NCBI GenBank assembly: GCA_035235625.1
Contig: CP141149.1
Location: 5,270,893-5,334,892, forward strand
Length of the DNA: 64,000 nt
Source of the DNA: Saururus chinensis
Lineage: Eukaryota > Streptophyta > Magnoliopsida > Piperales > Saururaceae
Reading direction: 5' to 3'
Below, piece by piece: positions 43,256 through 55,516 of the stretch. Numbering within the stretch: the stretch's first letter is position 1; each line of letters starts with the position of its first letter. The notes below the pieces were generated by a model that worked only from the letters and a program-made list of their open reading frames with translations, was not told where the DNA came from and made no database searches. A program made the translations under genes and the position numbers.

Positions 43256-43978
43256 GCGGTTACAGCTATCCTCCTCCCTCAGCCTCTTAGGATGCTGCTA
43301 CTGCCCTCTCCTCCGAATATACTCCTCAGAATCTCGCTCCACCACGATGGTCATCTCAAGTACCTCAACAAGGGTCTTGTGCCTGAAGGGTACGACTCAG
43401 CCTTTGATGAAAGGCTTCAGACCATCCTCAAACCTACGTGCTCGCTTATACTCATCGCTGAAGAAGTGAGGAACAAAGCGCTCAAGCTCCACAAAACGGG
43501 TCTCATAAGCCAAGACCGTCATAGAACCCTGCTGCAGGCTAAGAAACTTCTTCTTCTCCTCTCAAACATGAAGAGGAAAATACTTGTCATTAAAGGCTGA
43601 CAAGAACTCCTCCCAAAGAATGTCCACTCGGCCATGGAATCTCTAACGCTCCATCGATAGCCACCACCTCTGGGCTTCGGCCTCGAACGTGAAGACTGCA
43701 AGACGAGTCTTCTCCTCATCGAGGCAACGATGAGCACTAAAAATCTTCTCCATATGAAGCCTCCAATTATCCGCCACAGAGGTATCCAAACCACCCTTGA
43801 AGCTAGGGGGATTAAGCTTCTTGAATCCCTCGAGCAAGAGAGACTTAGAGCTGCTACCACTCGTGTGCTTAGCCTGGACCACCTGTGTCAACCCCTCAAT
43901 GGCGGTCAACACATCGTCCACTCTCGGGTCTCTAGCACCATGATGGTTATTAGCGCCTACATGATTAGGGCCAGCCAT
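43256..43978 (-). pseudogene. Gypsy R gag N-terminal part (capsid)
   Basis: Minus strand, starting MAGPNHVGANNHHGARDPRV at 43978, then LNPPSFKGGLDTSVADNWRL, then CLDEEKTRLAVFTFEAEAQR. After a frameshift near 43650 it continues in other frames to the FVELERFVPHFF-like region near 43430. The start is the first ATG after the primer site. Confidence 0.8.
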
Positions 43979-44112
43979 CTACACAACGACCAGGCATTAA
44001 TCATACAGCCTAAAAACCCTAAAGCCACACAAGCAAACAAACAAAAAACACACAAACAAGCAAGCAAGCAAGACTTGTCACTCAAACCTTATTTACTCTT
44101 AGACAAAGATGA

Positions 44113-44125
44113 GCTCCGATACCAA
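44113..44125 (-). other. Primer binding site of Gypsy R
   Basis: The minus strand reads TTGGTATCGGAGC, one mismatch from the tRNA-iMet site, six bases from the LTR end. Confidence 0.8.
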
Positions 44126-44131
44126 AAACTT

Positions 44132-46931
44132 TGTCACACCCCGCGCTCCCCGACCCAAGCCGAACCCGGTCCAGGGGCCGATCAAGCGCACGGGGGTGAC
44201 GAGGGGAATTGCAATACGGTTTAGTGGAAGACTTAACCCTAATTACGGGCGATTTAACAAAATTACGGAATATGCACACCACTTTGAGCAAAAGTAAATA
44301 AGTAGAAAAGAAAGAGAGTTGCTTAACTCAAAATAAACAACTAGTCTCACACCCACATGCTTAGTCAACAATAGCCCACTCTGGCTCAAAAATAGGTCTT
44401 AAGCAACACAACTGTATAAAGTACATAAATCCAACAAAGAACCATACATAAAGGTTCTAAACATAAAGCATAAACCAAGGAAACTACATCACATAAGAGT
44501 CTCCACGATCACATCCAAGTCGTCTCCGATCTTTCCTCAAAGAGGAGATCATGTCCATCTGCGTGTTGCACCACGCAGCCCCAAAGCAAAACACAATAAA
44601 AATGGGTAAGTTTAAACAAACTCAACAATGATTTTCTAATATACTATCAACATCGGCAACACAACAGCATAACCATATAATCATTCAAATCAAAGATTGA
44701 CAAGATGTAACATTTTCTGATTACACATACCCATCACCTAAACATGCATCACAGTGTATAATCCGTATAGTGTTATTTACATCATATCAATCTACATAAA
44801 ATGTATCTCTAACATACATATCAAATCATGCCTCAACATCATATCAACCTCCATGAAATGTATCTCTAACATACATACCCAACCATGTATCACATCATAT
44901 CAACCTACATGAAATGTATCTATAACATATATATTCAATCATGCATCGCATCATATCAACCTGCATAAAATATATCTTTAACATATATATTAAATCACCA
45001 CATTGCATCCAATCAATCAAATTCGATTAACCTCGATAAAGCCTCAATTAGAAATTCATTTTCATGATGCATGCAACATAGTACATACATGGACAAGGCA
45101 TACATGAATCCTAATTCATGATAAGTGCTCTCATCAGCCCCTAATGCATCATTCATAATTATAATATAAAGTTTCAGCATCATTATTAAACCCCACATGT
45201 GTGTGTACCTAGTAGAAGCACTTCACTCAATGCATATCAACATGCTTGAAATTAACTCACTACCACACTACACATGTGAATTAACATCTAATCATGAATT
45301 CTAGCAAAAATTATAAAAGAAGATTCCTTGAAATCATAACTCAAATCAAAGCTCAACCATAAGTTAAACACATATAAGATCATTCACTCCATCCTTAAGC
45401 CATAACGTTCACTAACATTCACACATCAATTAACCACATCCTAATATGACATATCAGTCCGTTAGTAGGCTGTAGCTCTACTGAAAATATATTTAACTAA
45501 AGAGAATCAACCATTCATAACTTTAAGATGGCAATACTAACATCATACCTCCAAACATAAGTCATTCCACATAATTCTAAATATATACCTCAACTTCATA
45601 ACCTCAATTGTAGTCTTTCCAATAGCATACTATAGCTCAAAATACTCCACATTTATATGAAATTGGCATGTTAAAGTGAAATCACAGAAATAAACATCAT
45701 ACAAATAATACAAAATCTGCTGTGTAGCCGTTCGATCGGCTAAACAAGAAAATTTTAAATTTACAGCATTGTCGTTCGAACGCACAGGAGGGCCGTTTGA
45801 TTGACTAAACTGAAAATCTGTCGAACTGGCAATATTGCCGTTCGAACGCCAGAAAGGCCGTTTGAACGCCAACAAGGCAGAATCGACCTTCTTCCTTTTG
45901 AATTTTTAAACTAAAACACCATTGATAAAACTCAAAAATTACCATCTAACAACCTAAATGCCATTAAAAGTCTACCATAACTTCTAGAATGTTAATCCAT
46001 ATCATAATAAGATAAAATTCTATGAAATCGAGATTAAAAATTTTTATTTACTAATCATGTCATTAAACCACAAAATCAAGAGTTTTACCATAGGAAGACT
46101 GAAATTTTAAAAGTCCATTACCTTATCCCTTAATTAGGCTTAGATTTGATGGTCACCCTTCTTGAAAACCTAACAAAGGCATATAGTTTGAATTAAACTT
46201 CATTAAAATCAATTTAACATAGAAAACTCTAATTAAAAACTTAGATCTAGGGCTTGTTTAACATAAAAATTGAATTTTTAGAGCTATGGTTTAAAGTAAA
46301 GATATAAATCAGTAATTTTGATATTTAAAAACGAATAAAAAAAAAGGAAATGGTAGATCTAGAAGAGATTTAAGAGAAAAGCTAGGATTTGGTGCTTAAT
46401 TAGAATGGACTTACCTTAAACACCTTCCAATCCGGACCAAATTGGGGATTAGGCCTAACCTCTCCTTTTCAGCCTCTTCCCAAAATAGAAATGGCTTAGG
46501 TCTTGCCCTTTTATAGTAAGTCTTGGGGTATGTATAGGTAAATTGTGGGGTATGAATAAAAAAATAGGCTAAAAATAGGTAATTTAGTTATTTGATCACT
46601 AATAAAACCTGGAAAAATTATGAAAATTTTTAGAAGGGCTTGTGTCAATGTCTGGGTTAATTTGACACAAAAATCCAAATGTTGACGGTGGGGCCCACAG
46701 GGGGCCAAAACCCTAATTTTTGAATAAAATAGTAAAAATTTAAAAAAATCCTAAAAATTCACATTTGACTCAAATCACTTAAAAACTACTAATTGTAAAG
46801 TTAATTTTGATTAAAACCATCATAAACACCATTTATTTACGAAACTACCGAATTAATAAGAAAATGAGTTAACCATACAATAACCGATAATTAAAAAGAA
46901 ACGAAAGCTGGTTTAGAAAAGAGAGTCCATA
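44132..46931 (-). repeat. 5' LTR of Gypsy R (about 2.8 kb)
   Basis: The plus strand starts TGTCACACCCCGCGCTCCCC and ends near ...GAGTCCATACA, so on its own strand the LTR runs TGTATGGACTC...GGGGTGTGACA. It contains several GTTCGAACG-like motifs at 45727-45880. No protein coding. It abuts element F directly. Confidence 0.68.
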
Positions 46932-49310
46932 CATAAGATCTCTAACTTTAACCGGTTTAGTTTTGATTTAATTGAATGTTATTGTGTAGTTTTTCTCGAA
47001 TTTTTCAGTTTGACTAGATTTTAGGGTTAAGGGCTAGTAATGATGTTTTAACAAGGTTTAATTTCATTTCAAAAGATTTTAATTATCAAACTCTAGTTAT
47101 TCTATTTTTAGGGAATTTTTATAATTTATGGACTAGACCCCACCATGGGCCCCATGTCCATGTTTGGACGGTGAGTATCCCATGTGACCCTAAACTTCTC
47201 TTATTTTATTTTATTGACTTTCATAATTTTTAAACTCGTTTGTAGCCTTATAATAAGCCTAATTAGCTACTTAGGGCATTATATTGTATTTATAGTCCAA
47301 CATTTCTTATTTATACCCAACAACTTACTATGAAAGAAAAGCCCTAGCCAATTTTCCAATCGGGAAAGGACTATGCTAGGTGGCAAGGTGATGCTCTAAT
47401 CCCCCTTGCCAAAGAAGGAAATCAGATTAAGGTATGTTTTAAGTCCTAATCTTCTAGATTTTCTCTTAATCTCTTCTAATCCCACTTTCCTCAAAATGAA
47501 TTTTCAATTTATCCCATTAAAAAATTTATTTTTAATCCCTATTTGAAACCCTAAAATAGGGATTTTCGTTTTGACTCAATGGAAATCATCGACCTACTTG
47601 TTTCCAAGGTTATTTAAGCTTAATATTCAATTTTGATTAAGTATTAATCAAAACCCTAATTTTGGGTAAGATTCATGAAGAATATAGCTTCGATTTTGAC
47701 CCAAGAACTTCTTGAAGGTAAGGGTTTCTTCATCTCAAGTAATTTGTGCTTTGGATTTCATGTTTGGAATGGATTAAGTGTGTTCTAGCTTATTGTGTGC
47801 TTTAATGGTTTATGTTGAATTTTCCTACGATTAAGCTTAAGAATGGCTAGATTTATCATTTCTTAGGTTTGTATTTCGATATCAAGACGTTCTTGAATGA
47901 TTTTAGAATTTCTTTCATATTTTTGGGAATTTTTATTTGGTGTTCGTGAGGTTGATGACAAACCAGATTTGGACATAAAGTAAATTATTAAGGGCGATCG
48001 AACTGCCCAACTAGCATTCAAACGGCCTATCTAGCCGATCAAATAGCCTATCTAATTGATTGAACGGCCTTGTGTTTGAATGGCCCAACAAGGTGTTTGA
48101 ATGACCAAATAGCAGTTTTTGCCACTCTTATATATTTTGGTTATTTCTTGTTCTCTTCCTATAAATATAATATCATGTGATTAGAATAAGTTGTTGTAAC
48201 ATATAAATGTTGATGGGATTGCATGAAGATCATCTTGGAAGTTATGCTTTAGTTCAAACATGATTTAGATTATGTTTGGTTAATTTTAGCTTGATACTCT
48301 ATATGTCTTAAATTCATGTTAGATAACTACTTCATGATTTATTGGTGATGTCAGTAGGATTGACCATGAGGATGTGCTCATGTGTTTGCACATGTATATC
48401 AATTTTTGGTGAATCATGTTTCTATGTTCTAGCTAAAGTATATGTGATGTTTATCCATGCCTAAGTTTAGCATGATGTTATACTTGTCTTGAACTCGTAT
48501 TTCATTCTTTTTACTATACTTCATGATTTCAGTAGGGGGAACTATAATAAAATCATGAATGCATGTATATAGTATTGATTATTGTTGGTTCATGTTCCAC
48601 ATATCTATGCTTAGACTTGAACACTATCATTTATGTACACACTTGTGTAGTTATTTGTGATGATTATTTAACATAAATAGACTATGATTGATCCACATGT
48701 GGACTAATTTGAGCATGTCTCTTTTATTTAGACTCATATAGTGTTTGCTCATGTGTGTACCATGTTGCAAGCATCATGAAAATATTTTGTGAATGAGAGT
48801 AATTGTGATTAGATGGGTTTGATCAATTGGATGTTAACGCAGACCATTGATTGCCAGATTAATCGATCAGAGGCTTATTAAATTGGTTTGGGTCTGAAAG
48901 AACATGATTTTATTTTGAATTCAGTCATGATGAGCAGTATTGCTTGAAACTTGGTACCTCCCCGAATTGAGAAGAGTGGAATACTAAGCATGCTATTTCA
49001 TGAGATATCTGGTCCCTAAGAATCGATGTGGTATGTTTGAGTGCACCGGTTTACCACATATGGTGCTCAAGACCATCTTAATGAGCAATATTGCTCGAGA
49101 CAGTTTTGATGAGCAATATTGCTCGGGATTGTCTTGATAAGCAGTAGTGCAATTGTGCTCAGGGTTTTTGACCATGATGAACAGGTTTATTTCTCTCTAT
49201 ATAGACATTTTTCATTTGTTGTTCCTGCATGTGTATATGATATTGTGCTCAATTACACAATTGTTGTGTAGGGATAAGGGAGCTTATGTTATATATGTGG
49301 GTATGGCTTC
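46932..49310 (+). repeat. 5' LTR of Gypsy F, truncated at its 3' end
   Basis: Aligned with the 3' LTR from ATCTCTAACTTTAACC onward. The TG terminus is mutated to CA. The match ends after ATATGTGGGTAT at about 49310, where gag-like sequence begins. Confidence 0.8.
48925..49165 (+). repeat. Palindromic tandem repeats in 5' LTR of F
   Basis: Copies of GATGAGCAATATTGCTCGAG plus ACAGTCTT (about 29-30 bp), partly spaced. GAGCAATATTGCTC is a perfect palindrome. Confidence 0.75.
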
Positions 49311-49496
49311 AATGACAAGTATTTTCCCCAACTTCACTGAGGTACAACACGCGCTCAGTGAGACCCGCAGCCTGCGACTAAGCCCCATACCCAACACTAT
49401 GGGTATAAATACTGAGTAAATACATAAATACAAATACATTTTCCCGCTGAAAAATGACCAAAAAAATCACAAAAAATTGTAAAAAAATCAGGGACC
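49311..49496 (+). other. Scrambled junction between LTR and gag
   Basis: CTTCAATGACAAGTATTTTC (gag coding FNDKYF) occurs at 49314 and again at 49537. Between them lies about 170 bp with ATGGGTATAAATACTGAG and AT-rich sequence of no clear origin. A templated insertion or a recombination scar. Confidence 0.5.
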
Positions 49497-50165
49497 TTAC
49501 ACAAGGGCGCATGGATATCCCTTGGGAGGAATTCTTGTCAGCCTTCAATGACAAGTATTTTCCCCTAAATGTGTGAGAAGAAAAGAAGTAGTTCTTAAGC
49601 CTTCAGCAAGTTTCAATGAGAGTCTTGGCCTATGAGACTAAGTTTGTTGAACTCAAACGCTTCGTACCTCACTTCTTTGGCGATGAGTAGGAGCGTGTGA
49701 GAAAGTTTGAGGATGGTCTTAGGCCCTTCATCAAAGACCGAGTGGTCCCTTTCAGACATAAGACTTTGGCAAAGGTCCTCGAGATGGCCATCATTGTGGA
49801 AAAAGACTCGGAAGAGTATATGAAAAAGAAGGGGCAGCAGCCCAAGAGGCAAAGGCAAGAGGACTCCCATGCTCACCGAAACCAAAAGCGGTGTGGCGGC
49901 CACTTTGTGGGGAACCATGCCAACCATGTGCAGCTAGACCGCCAGGGCCAAACGGCCAATGTCACTTGCTACCTATGTGGGCAACAAGGGCACTAGAAGA
50001 GAGTCTCCGCAAAACTTTGGGGCAGTACCAAGGCGTACACTAGTGCCACCTAATCAAGGCCTGAGGCAGCAGGGAGGGCCACAAGGGAGGCCCCACCTCA
50101 AGCCAAACAACAAGAAGCACAAGGGAAGAGGCCTATCAATGAAGGAAGAGTCTATGTTGTTTTAG
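49497..50165 (+). pseudogene. Gypsy F gag, N-terminus missing
   Basis: Encodes GRMDIPWEEFLSAFNDKYFP, a stop, then YETKFVELKRFVPHFF, then RKFEDGLRPFIKDRVVPFRH and a basic tail. The zinc knuckle is CYLCGQQGH, cut by a TAG where the last Cys would follow. Same family as gag of element R. Confidence 0.8.
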
Positions 50166-50194
50166 CCCACGAGGCGGCCAACTCCTGAGTGGTA

Positions 50195-50790
50195 GTGGAA
50201 GGTATGATCATAATTGCCTCTCACTACGCTAAGGTGTTATTTGATACCGGTGCATCTCATTCATTTGTGAGCTTAATGTAGAGCATAAGATGTTATCTAT
50301 TCCCTTGCATGTGTCTACTCTTTCATTTTCCCTTCAGGCAAAGGAATATCTTGGGAAGGTCTCTGTATGGATTGATGGACATGAGTTGCATGTTGATTTG
50401 CTTCTCTTGCCTATGATTAACTTTGATGTGATTTTAGGCATAGACATGATATCTAAGTATAATGTCCATGTTGATTGTCGTGGGAAGAAGGTGGTGTTTG
50501 CCTTATCGGACATTGAGCCTTTGATCTTCTAGGGTGTGAAGTGGTCTTGGTGTCTTCTTCTAAAGCCAAGAAGTGGATTAATAAGGGCCATGAAGCATTC
50601 TTTGCAAGCATCTTGGGGAAGAATGCGACATTGACTTCTCTTGAGTCTGTGCGTGTAGTGTCGAAGTACGTGAATGTATTTCATAGTGACTTGTCAGCGC
50701 TGCCTCAGGAAAGGGAGATCGAGTTCTACATTTATCTACTTCTAGGCACATCTCCTACCACTAAAGCCGCACACCGCATGCTCTAGTCAT
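50195..50790 (+). pseudogene. Gypsy F aspartic protease
   Basis: Encodes IASHYAKVLFDTGASHSFVS (catalytic D-T-G intact), a stop near 50279, then VSVWIDGHELHVDLLLLPMI, then NFDVILGIDMISKYNVHVDC. After a stop at 50530 comes SSKAKKWINKGHEAFFASIL and the LPQEREIEFYIYL linker. Confidence 0.82.
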
Positions 50791-52030
50791 GCTTAAGGAG
50801 CTCAAGTCTCACCTGCAGGATTTGATGGATAAGGGGTATCTTCAATCGAGTGCATCTCCGTGGGGCATATCGGTCCTCTTCGTGATGAATAAGGATGGTT
50901 CCCTCTGGCTATATATTGACTATCTTATGTTGAATTAAGTAACCATCAAGAACAAATATCCCTTAGCTCATATTGATGATTTGTTGTGATCAATTGCAGC
51001 AGGCTCAGTGTTCTCTAAGATTGACTTGAGGTAAGGCTATCATCGGCTCTGTATCCATCCCGAGACCTTTCTAAGACGACATTCTAAACTCAATATAGAC
51101 ACTACAAGTTCTTGGTGTTGCCCTTCAGCCTCACTGATGAACCGACATCATTCATAGACTTAATGAACATAGTCTTCCAGCCATACTTGGATTGGTTCAT
51201 AATTATCTTCGAAGATGATATCTTAATTTACTTGGCTAGCAAGGAAGAGCATGAAGAGCATTTAAGGATCATCTTACAAACATTACGGGATAATCAACTC
51301 TATGTAAAGTTTGACAAGTGCGAGTTCTGGTTGGAGGAGGTGCAGTTCCTTGGCCACATCATCTCCAAGGATGGTGTGGTGGTAGATCCTTCCAGGGTGG
51401 AAGTCATGTTGAGATGGGAGCGACCCATGAGAGCTTCGAAGGTCTGCAGCTTTCTAGTGCTCGTAGGGTACTACCACCAATTCATTAAGGGCTTCTCTAG
51501 CATTGTAAGCCCTATCACCAAGCTGACAAGGAAGAACGAGAAGTTTAAGTGGAGTCAAGCATGTAAAGAAAACTTCCAAGAGTTGAAGAAGGGGATGACT
51601 TCTGCTCTGGTCTTGACTTTGCCTTCGAGTAATAGTGGATTTGCGGTCTATAGTGATGCTTCACTTCGTGATTTGGAATGTGTACTTATGTAGTATGGGA
51701 GAGTGGTAGCTTATGCATTTTGTCAGCTTAGAGTGCATGAGCAAATCTATCCTACTCATAAGTTGGACTTAGCGGCTATGGTATTTGCATTGAAGATATG
51801 GTGGCACTATCTCTATAGTGAGAAGTTTAAGGTATTCACTAACCACAAGAGCTTGAAGTATCTCTTCACCCAAAGTGACTTAAACATGAGGCAAAGGGGA
51901 TGGTTGGAATTCTTTAAAGACTATGACTTCACTATCTCTTCTCATCCCGGGAAAGCTAATGTGGTGGCGGATGCCTTGAGTAGAAAATCAGCCTCTTCGC
52001 AAGCTTTTGTACGTGTTCAAGAATGACTCT
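50791..52030 (+). pseudogene. Gypsy F reverse transcriptase and RNase H
   Basis: RT from about 50790 ([17 protein letters not shown]) has stops near 50936 and 50986. The frame 51112-51693 carries DWFIIIFEDDILIYL, where the family YVDD reads FEDD, then FLGHIISKDGVVVDP. RNase H at 51703-52026 has [29 protein letters not shown] and the terminal [17 protein letters not shown] at 51691-51693 separates the two frames. Confidence 0.85.
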
Positions 52031-52099
52031 TATATGATGAAGTCATTGAGCTTAAACCGGAGTTAGCTTTGGAGGATGCATGTAGTTAGTTCGCCAACC

Positions 52100-52340
52100 T
52101 ATACATAAGCTCTAGCTTGGTTGAAGATGTAGTTAAAGCTCAAAAGAAGGATAAGGAAACGCATGCCTTTAAGGCTAAGTTGAGAGAGAAGGAGGTGATC
52201 GACTTTGAGGGCAGGTCTAATGATAGCTTGACTTATAAAGGCCGGTTGTGTGTGTTGAACTCCATAGAGCTTAAGGAGAGTATTCTATTAGAGGCACACC
52301 ATTCTACGTTCTCCAACCACCCAGTGGGAACCAAATGTAC
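52100..52340 (+). pseudogene. Gypsy F integrase N-terminal zinc region (split)
   Basis: Encodes YKGRLCVLNSIELKESILLE, then AHHSTFSNHPVGTK, corresponding to the HHCC region. It is cut by the insertion at 52341. The remaining HHCC residues (CLICQQVK) follow at 54320. Confidence 0.78.
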
Positions 52341-54251
52341 TGTTGTTAAATTTTAATTGTTTACTTGTAAGAGCACGAATCTATAGTAATTAAGCGGCTA
52401 AATTGAGTGTCGATCCCACAAAGACTTGAAATTGGAAAACTAAATTTAATCTAACTTAAGTAAACCCTAATCTAGTTAACAAATATAAAGATAATAACTT
52501 GACTAAAGTAACTAATAAAAGCAAATAAGAGTTTAAAGACAATTAAATTATCCAAATTAAAATTCTAAAGCTTTAATCTAAGAATAAGAAAGCAATGCAA
52601 AATAAATAAAAGACTATCAAATAAATAAAACACTAGGACATAGGAATCCACATTCATTAAATCATAGAACTCATAAGTGTGATCATTAATTATTTTTTCA
52701 CCTCATATTATAATAATCTAGAATTCAATCTTCATTATTATGAAAAATATCATCATTAAGCTCTCATGTATAATAAAAAATACATTATTCCTCCTCACTT
52801 TATAATATTAAAATAAAGTCATTAATCTTATCCATAATTTATAAATTACAACTAATACCCAATTTTAATATTAAACAAGATAAAACCAAGTAAGAGATTA
52901 ATAAAAACTAATTTAAATAATGGGAGAAGCATGACTAAATTCATATCCAAATCTATCAATTAAGGAGGTAGAAGCAAATAACATTAAATCTACCATTAAG
53001 AAAAAATAATTAAGTCTCATAATCATAAAATTTTATAATTTAATAAAGTTTTATCTAAGCCCTAGCAAAAAAGTTTAGCTACACATTGACCTAAGAAATA
53101 AAATTTTCATTGATAAAAAAAAACTTAAGAGAAAAGTAAACATAAAGAAAATAAAAACTCTAACTTGGCTAACTTGATCTCAGCTTTATTCTTCTCTTTT
53201 TCTTCTTTGCTTTGTTCTCACCTGTCTTTTGGTTTTTCTTTGTTGGATGCTTCACGTCCTTGGCTAACTTGAGGCTTCACTTTGCTTCACATTGTAACTC
53301 CTTGAAAGAAGATAATGGCCGAACCATCTCTCCATAATTGGTTGCTCCTCTCTTGTTCTTCCCATGCTGCAATTTATATCATCCCACATACTTGTTCCAT
53401 TGGCTGCTTCTTACCAACTAGAATTCCACTATCTAAAGCATATTTTCTTTATTCAGCAATCTCCTCCATTAAGCCTTACTTTTGGCATAATTAATGCCCC
53501 ATGACCAACTTGTCTCTTTCCATCAATTGACTAGCCCGATTGCTTGAACATGGAGATTACATATTGACCAAGCTCTCACTTTCATTTTCCTTCTCAACAT
53601 CATTCCATCTAACAATCTCTTTATTGCATATGGGTCCTACCACTAACATTAGCATGATTCCTTCCAAACTTAAGTAATTAGTTGTCTTCTCAATTTGGCC
53701 TTCTAGTTTAGGCCTTCTTCTCATGTTTTCCACTTTGTTGCATTCTATCTTTGGTATTTTCCTTAATTAAGGCATTCCCCTTCTTTAGTCATCACATCAA
53801 CCACATTCATTTCTATTTTTTCAATATTTCAGCCACCACCATTTTTATTTTCACTTGAAACAATATTAAAAATAGAAGCCATGTTTTCTTTCTTTGTTCA
53901 CTTAAACGTTCAAAACCAAAAGTTTGGTATAAGACCACTATGCACCGGCTTATGCTCTTTCCTTTCCTTGGCCTCTTGTTCTTATCCCTTCTAGTTTGTT
54001 TCTTTTCATTCTTTGTACTTTTTATTTCTAAGCACTTGACCATCCACTTGGTTCTAAAAGAGGAATTTTCCAACTTGAAATAATTTTAGCACAAAAATTC
54101 ATCGTGAATGCTTCAAAATAGCAATTTCATCAATTAAGCTCATCAAACCCTATAAAATAAAATTAAATTTTAATAAACTAATATTAATATAAAATTAACC
54201 CTGCAATGCATAAAACTAGGGTATATAAATGATTATATTACGTGCATGTCA
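52341..54251. mobile_element. 1.9-kb solo-LTR-like insertion in Gypsy F integrase
   Basis: Starts TGTTGTTAAATTTT and ends GTGCATGTCA (TG...CA). It is flanked by TGTAC (52336-52340) and TATAC (54252-54256), a 5-bp duplication with one transition. Removing it and one copy restores integrase (HPVGTK, then NDVNRNFL). AT-rich, no coding domain, no internal repeat of its own ends, so a solo LTR is more likely than a complete element. The minus-strand frame at 53813-54073 is low-complexity. Confidence 0.65.
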
Positions 54252-54256
54252 TATAC

Positions 54257-55010
54257 AATGATGTGAACAGGAATTTTTTGTAGAGCAGCATGAAGAGAGA
54301 CGTTGCTTTCTTTGTATATAAATGTCTTATTTGTCAGCAAGTTAAGGCAAAGCATTATCATCTATGTGGTATGCTACAACCCCTTCCTATCCTGGAGTAG
54401 AAGTGGGAGAACGTAGCTATGGACTTTGTTTCCAAACTCTTGAGATTTTTTAATAGTAACGACATGGTGGTCATCGTTGATAGGCTCATCAAGTTAGTGC
54501 ACCTTATAGCGATATGGATAACTACATCTTTGGATATGTTGGTTGCTCTATATGCGAAGGAGGCTGTGCAGTTGTATAGTGTCCCAGTGCCTATTATATT
54601 TATAGCGATTCAAACTTCACCTCCCGATTTTGGTAGAGTTTCGAGAAGGCCTTGGGTACATCATTGCATCTTAGCTCAGCCTATCATACCCAAACTGATG
54701 GGCAATCCAAGAGGACCATCCAAATACTAAAGAACATGCTTCATGCGTGTATACTAGAGTGGAAAGGCAGTTGGGAGCAGCACCTACCTTTGGTAGAGTT
54801 TGTTTATAATAATAATTATCAGGCGAACATTAAGATGACACCTTTTGAGGCACTTTATGGGCGTCCTTGTCAATCTCCCCTGTGTTGGAGTGAGGTTGGG
54901 GAACGTCTTACTAGTCCTGATCTTGTGCAACAATCGGTCGAGAAGATCTGACTCATTCAGGAGTTGTAAACAGCGCAAAGTCGACAAAAGAGCTCTATCG
55001 ACAAGAGGCA
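54257..55010 (+). pseudogene. Gypsy F integrase core
   Basis: Resumes with SMKRDVAFFVYKCLICQQVK, then the core: WENVAMDFVSKLL (first Asp), IVDRLIKLVHLI, then in another frame HLSSAYHTQTDGQSKRTIQI and VEFVYNNNYQANIKMTPFEA. Here SKRTIQ stands where Gypsy integrases have a Glu before RTIQ, so the third catalytic residue is probably Lys. Frameshifts near 54610-54650. Confidence 0.82.
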
Positions 55011-55480
55011 ACGAGACCTAGAGTTTGATGTGGGTGATCATGTGTTCTTAAAAACCTCTCCTTCCCATAGTGTTGTCCTTTTTGGCAAGAAAGGAAAATT
55101 ATCTCCTCGATTTAGTGGACCATTTGAAGTCGTTTAGTGCATTGGTAGTATGGCTTATCTTGTGGCCCTACCTCCTTAGTTTGCGAACATTGATAATGTA
55201 TTCCATGTTTATCTTCTTCAGAAGTATGAGCCGGACTCATCCTATGTGTCCGACTTTGAACCCTTGGAGCTTAGGGAGAATCTTTCATACATTAAGGTGT
55301 CAGTGTGTATATTGGACAAGAATGAGAAGACCCTTAGACACAAGCTGATCCGATAGGTGAAGGTCTTATAGCAGAATCACAACGTGGAAGAAACCATGTG
55401 GAAGCTGGAAGAAACCATGTGGAAGCAAGAAGATGAAGTGAAGGAGAAATACCCTCATCTTTTTACTACCGACCGATAAA
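55011..55480 (+). pseudogene. Gypsy F integrase C-terminus and chromodomain-like tail
   Basis: Encodes FDVGDHVFLK, then KLSPRFSGPFEVV, then FHVYLLQKYEPDSSYV, then a chromodomain-like VKVL-stop-QNHNVEETMWKLE, ending EVKEKYPHLF. The segment EETMWK is duplicated. Chromodomains in this lineage direct integration to marked chromatin (family knowledge). Confidence 0.72.
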
Positions 55481-55503
55481 GAATTTTGGAGGACAATGCC
55501 TAT

Positions 55504-55516
55504 AAGGAGGGTAGGA
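55504..55516 (+). other. Polypurine tract of Gypsy F
   Basis: AAGGAGGGTAGGA directly before the TGTAAAATC start of the 3' LTR. Confidence 0.75.

Larger units (their letters stand above)
41440..46931 (-). mobile_element. Ty3/Gypsy element R, minus strand, 3' half missing
   Basis: From right to left: LTR, primer site, gag, protease, reverse transcriptase. It breaks off in RT near 41440 (after VDPSKVEAVLKWEQLKSAS). RNase H, integrase and the second LTR are absent. Its proteins match element F (46.9-57.9 kb) and element G (61.2-64 kb), so all three belong to one chromovirus-like family. The sequence between 41266 and 41440 does not look like Gypsy and may be the truncation flank. Confidence 0.85.

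Noticed and set aside
53813-54073. Minus-strand ORF of 86 codons in the solo-LTR-like insertion
   Set aside because: Lysine-rich, low-complexity translation of AT-rich DNA with no domain or conserved start.
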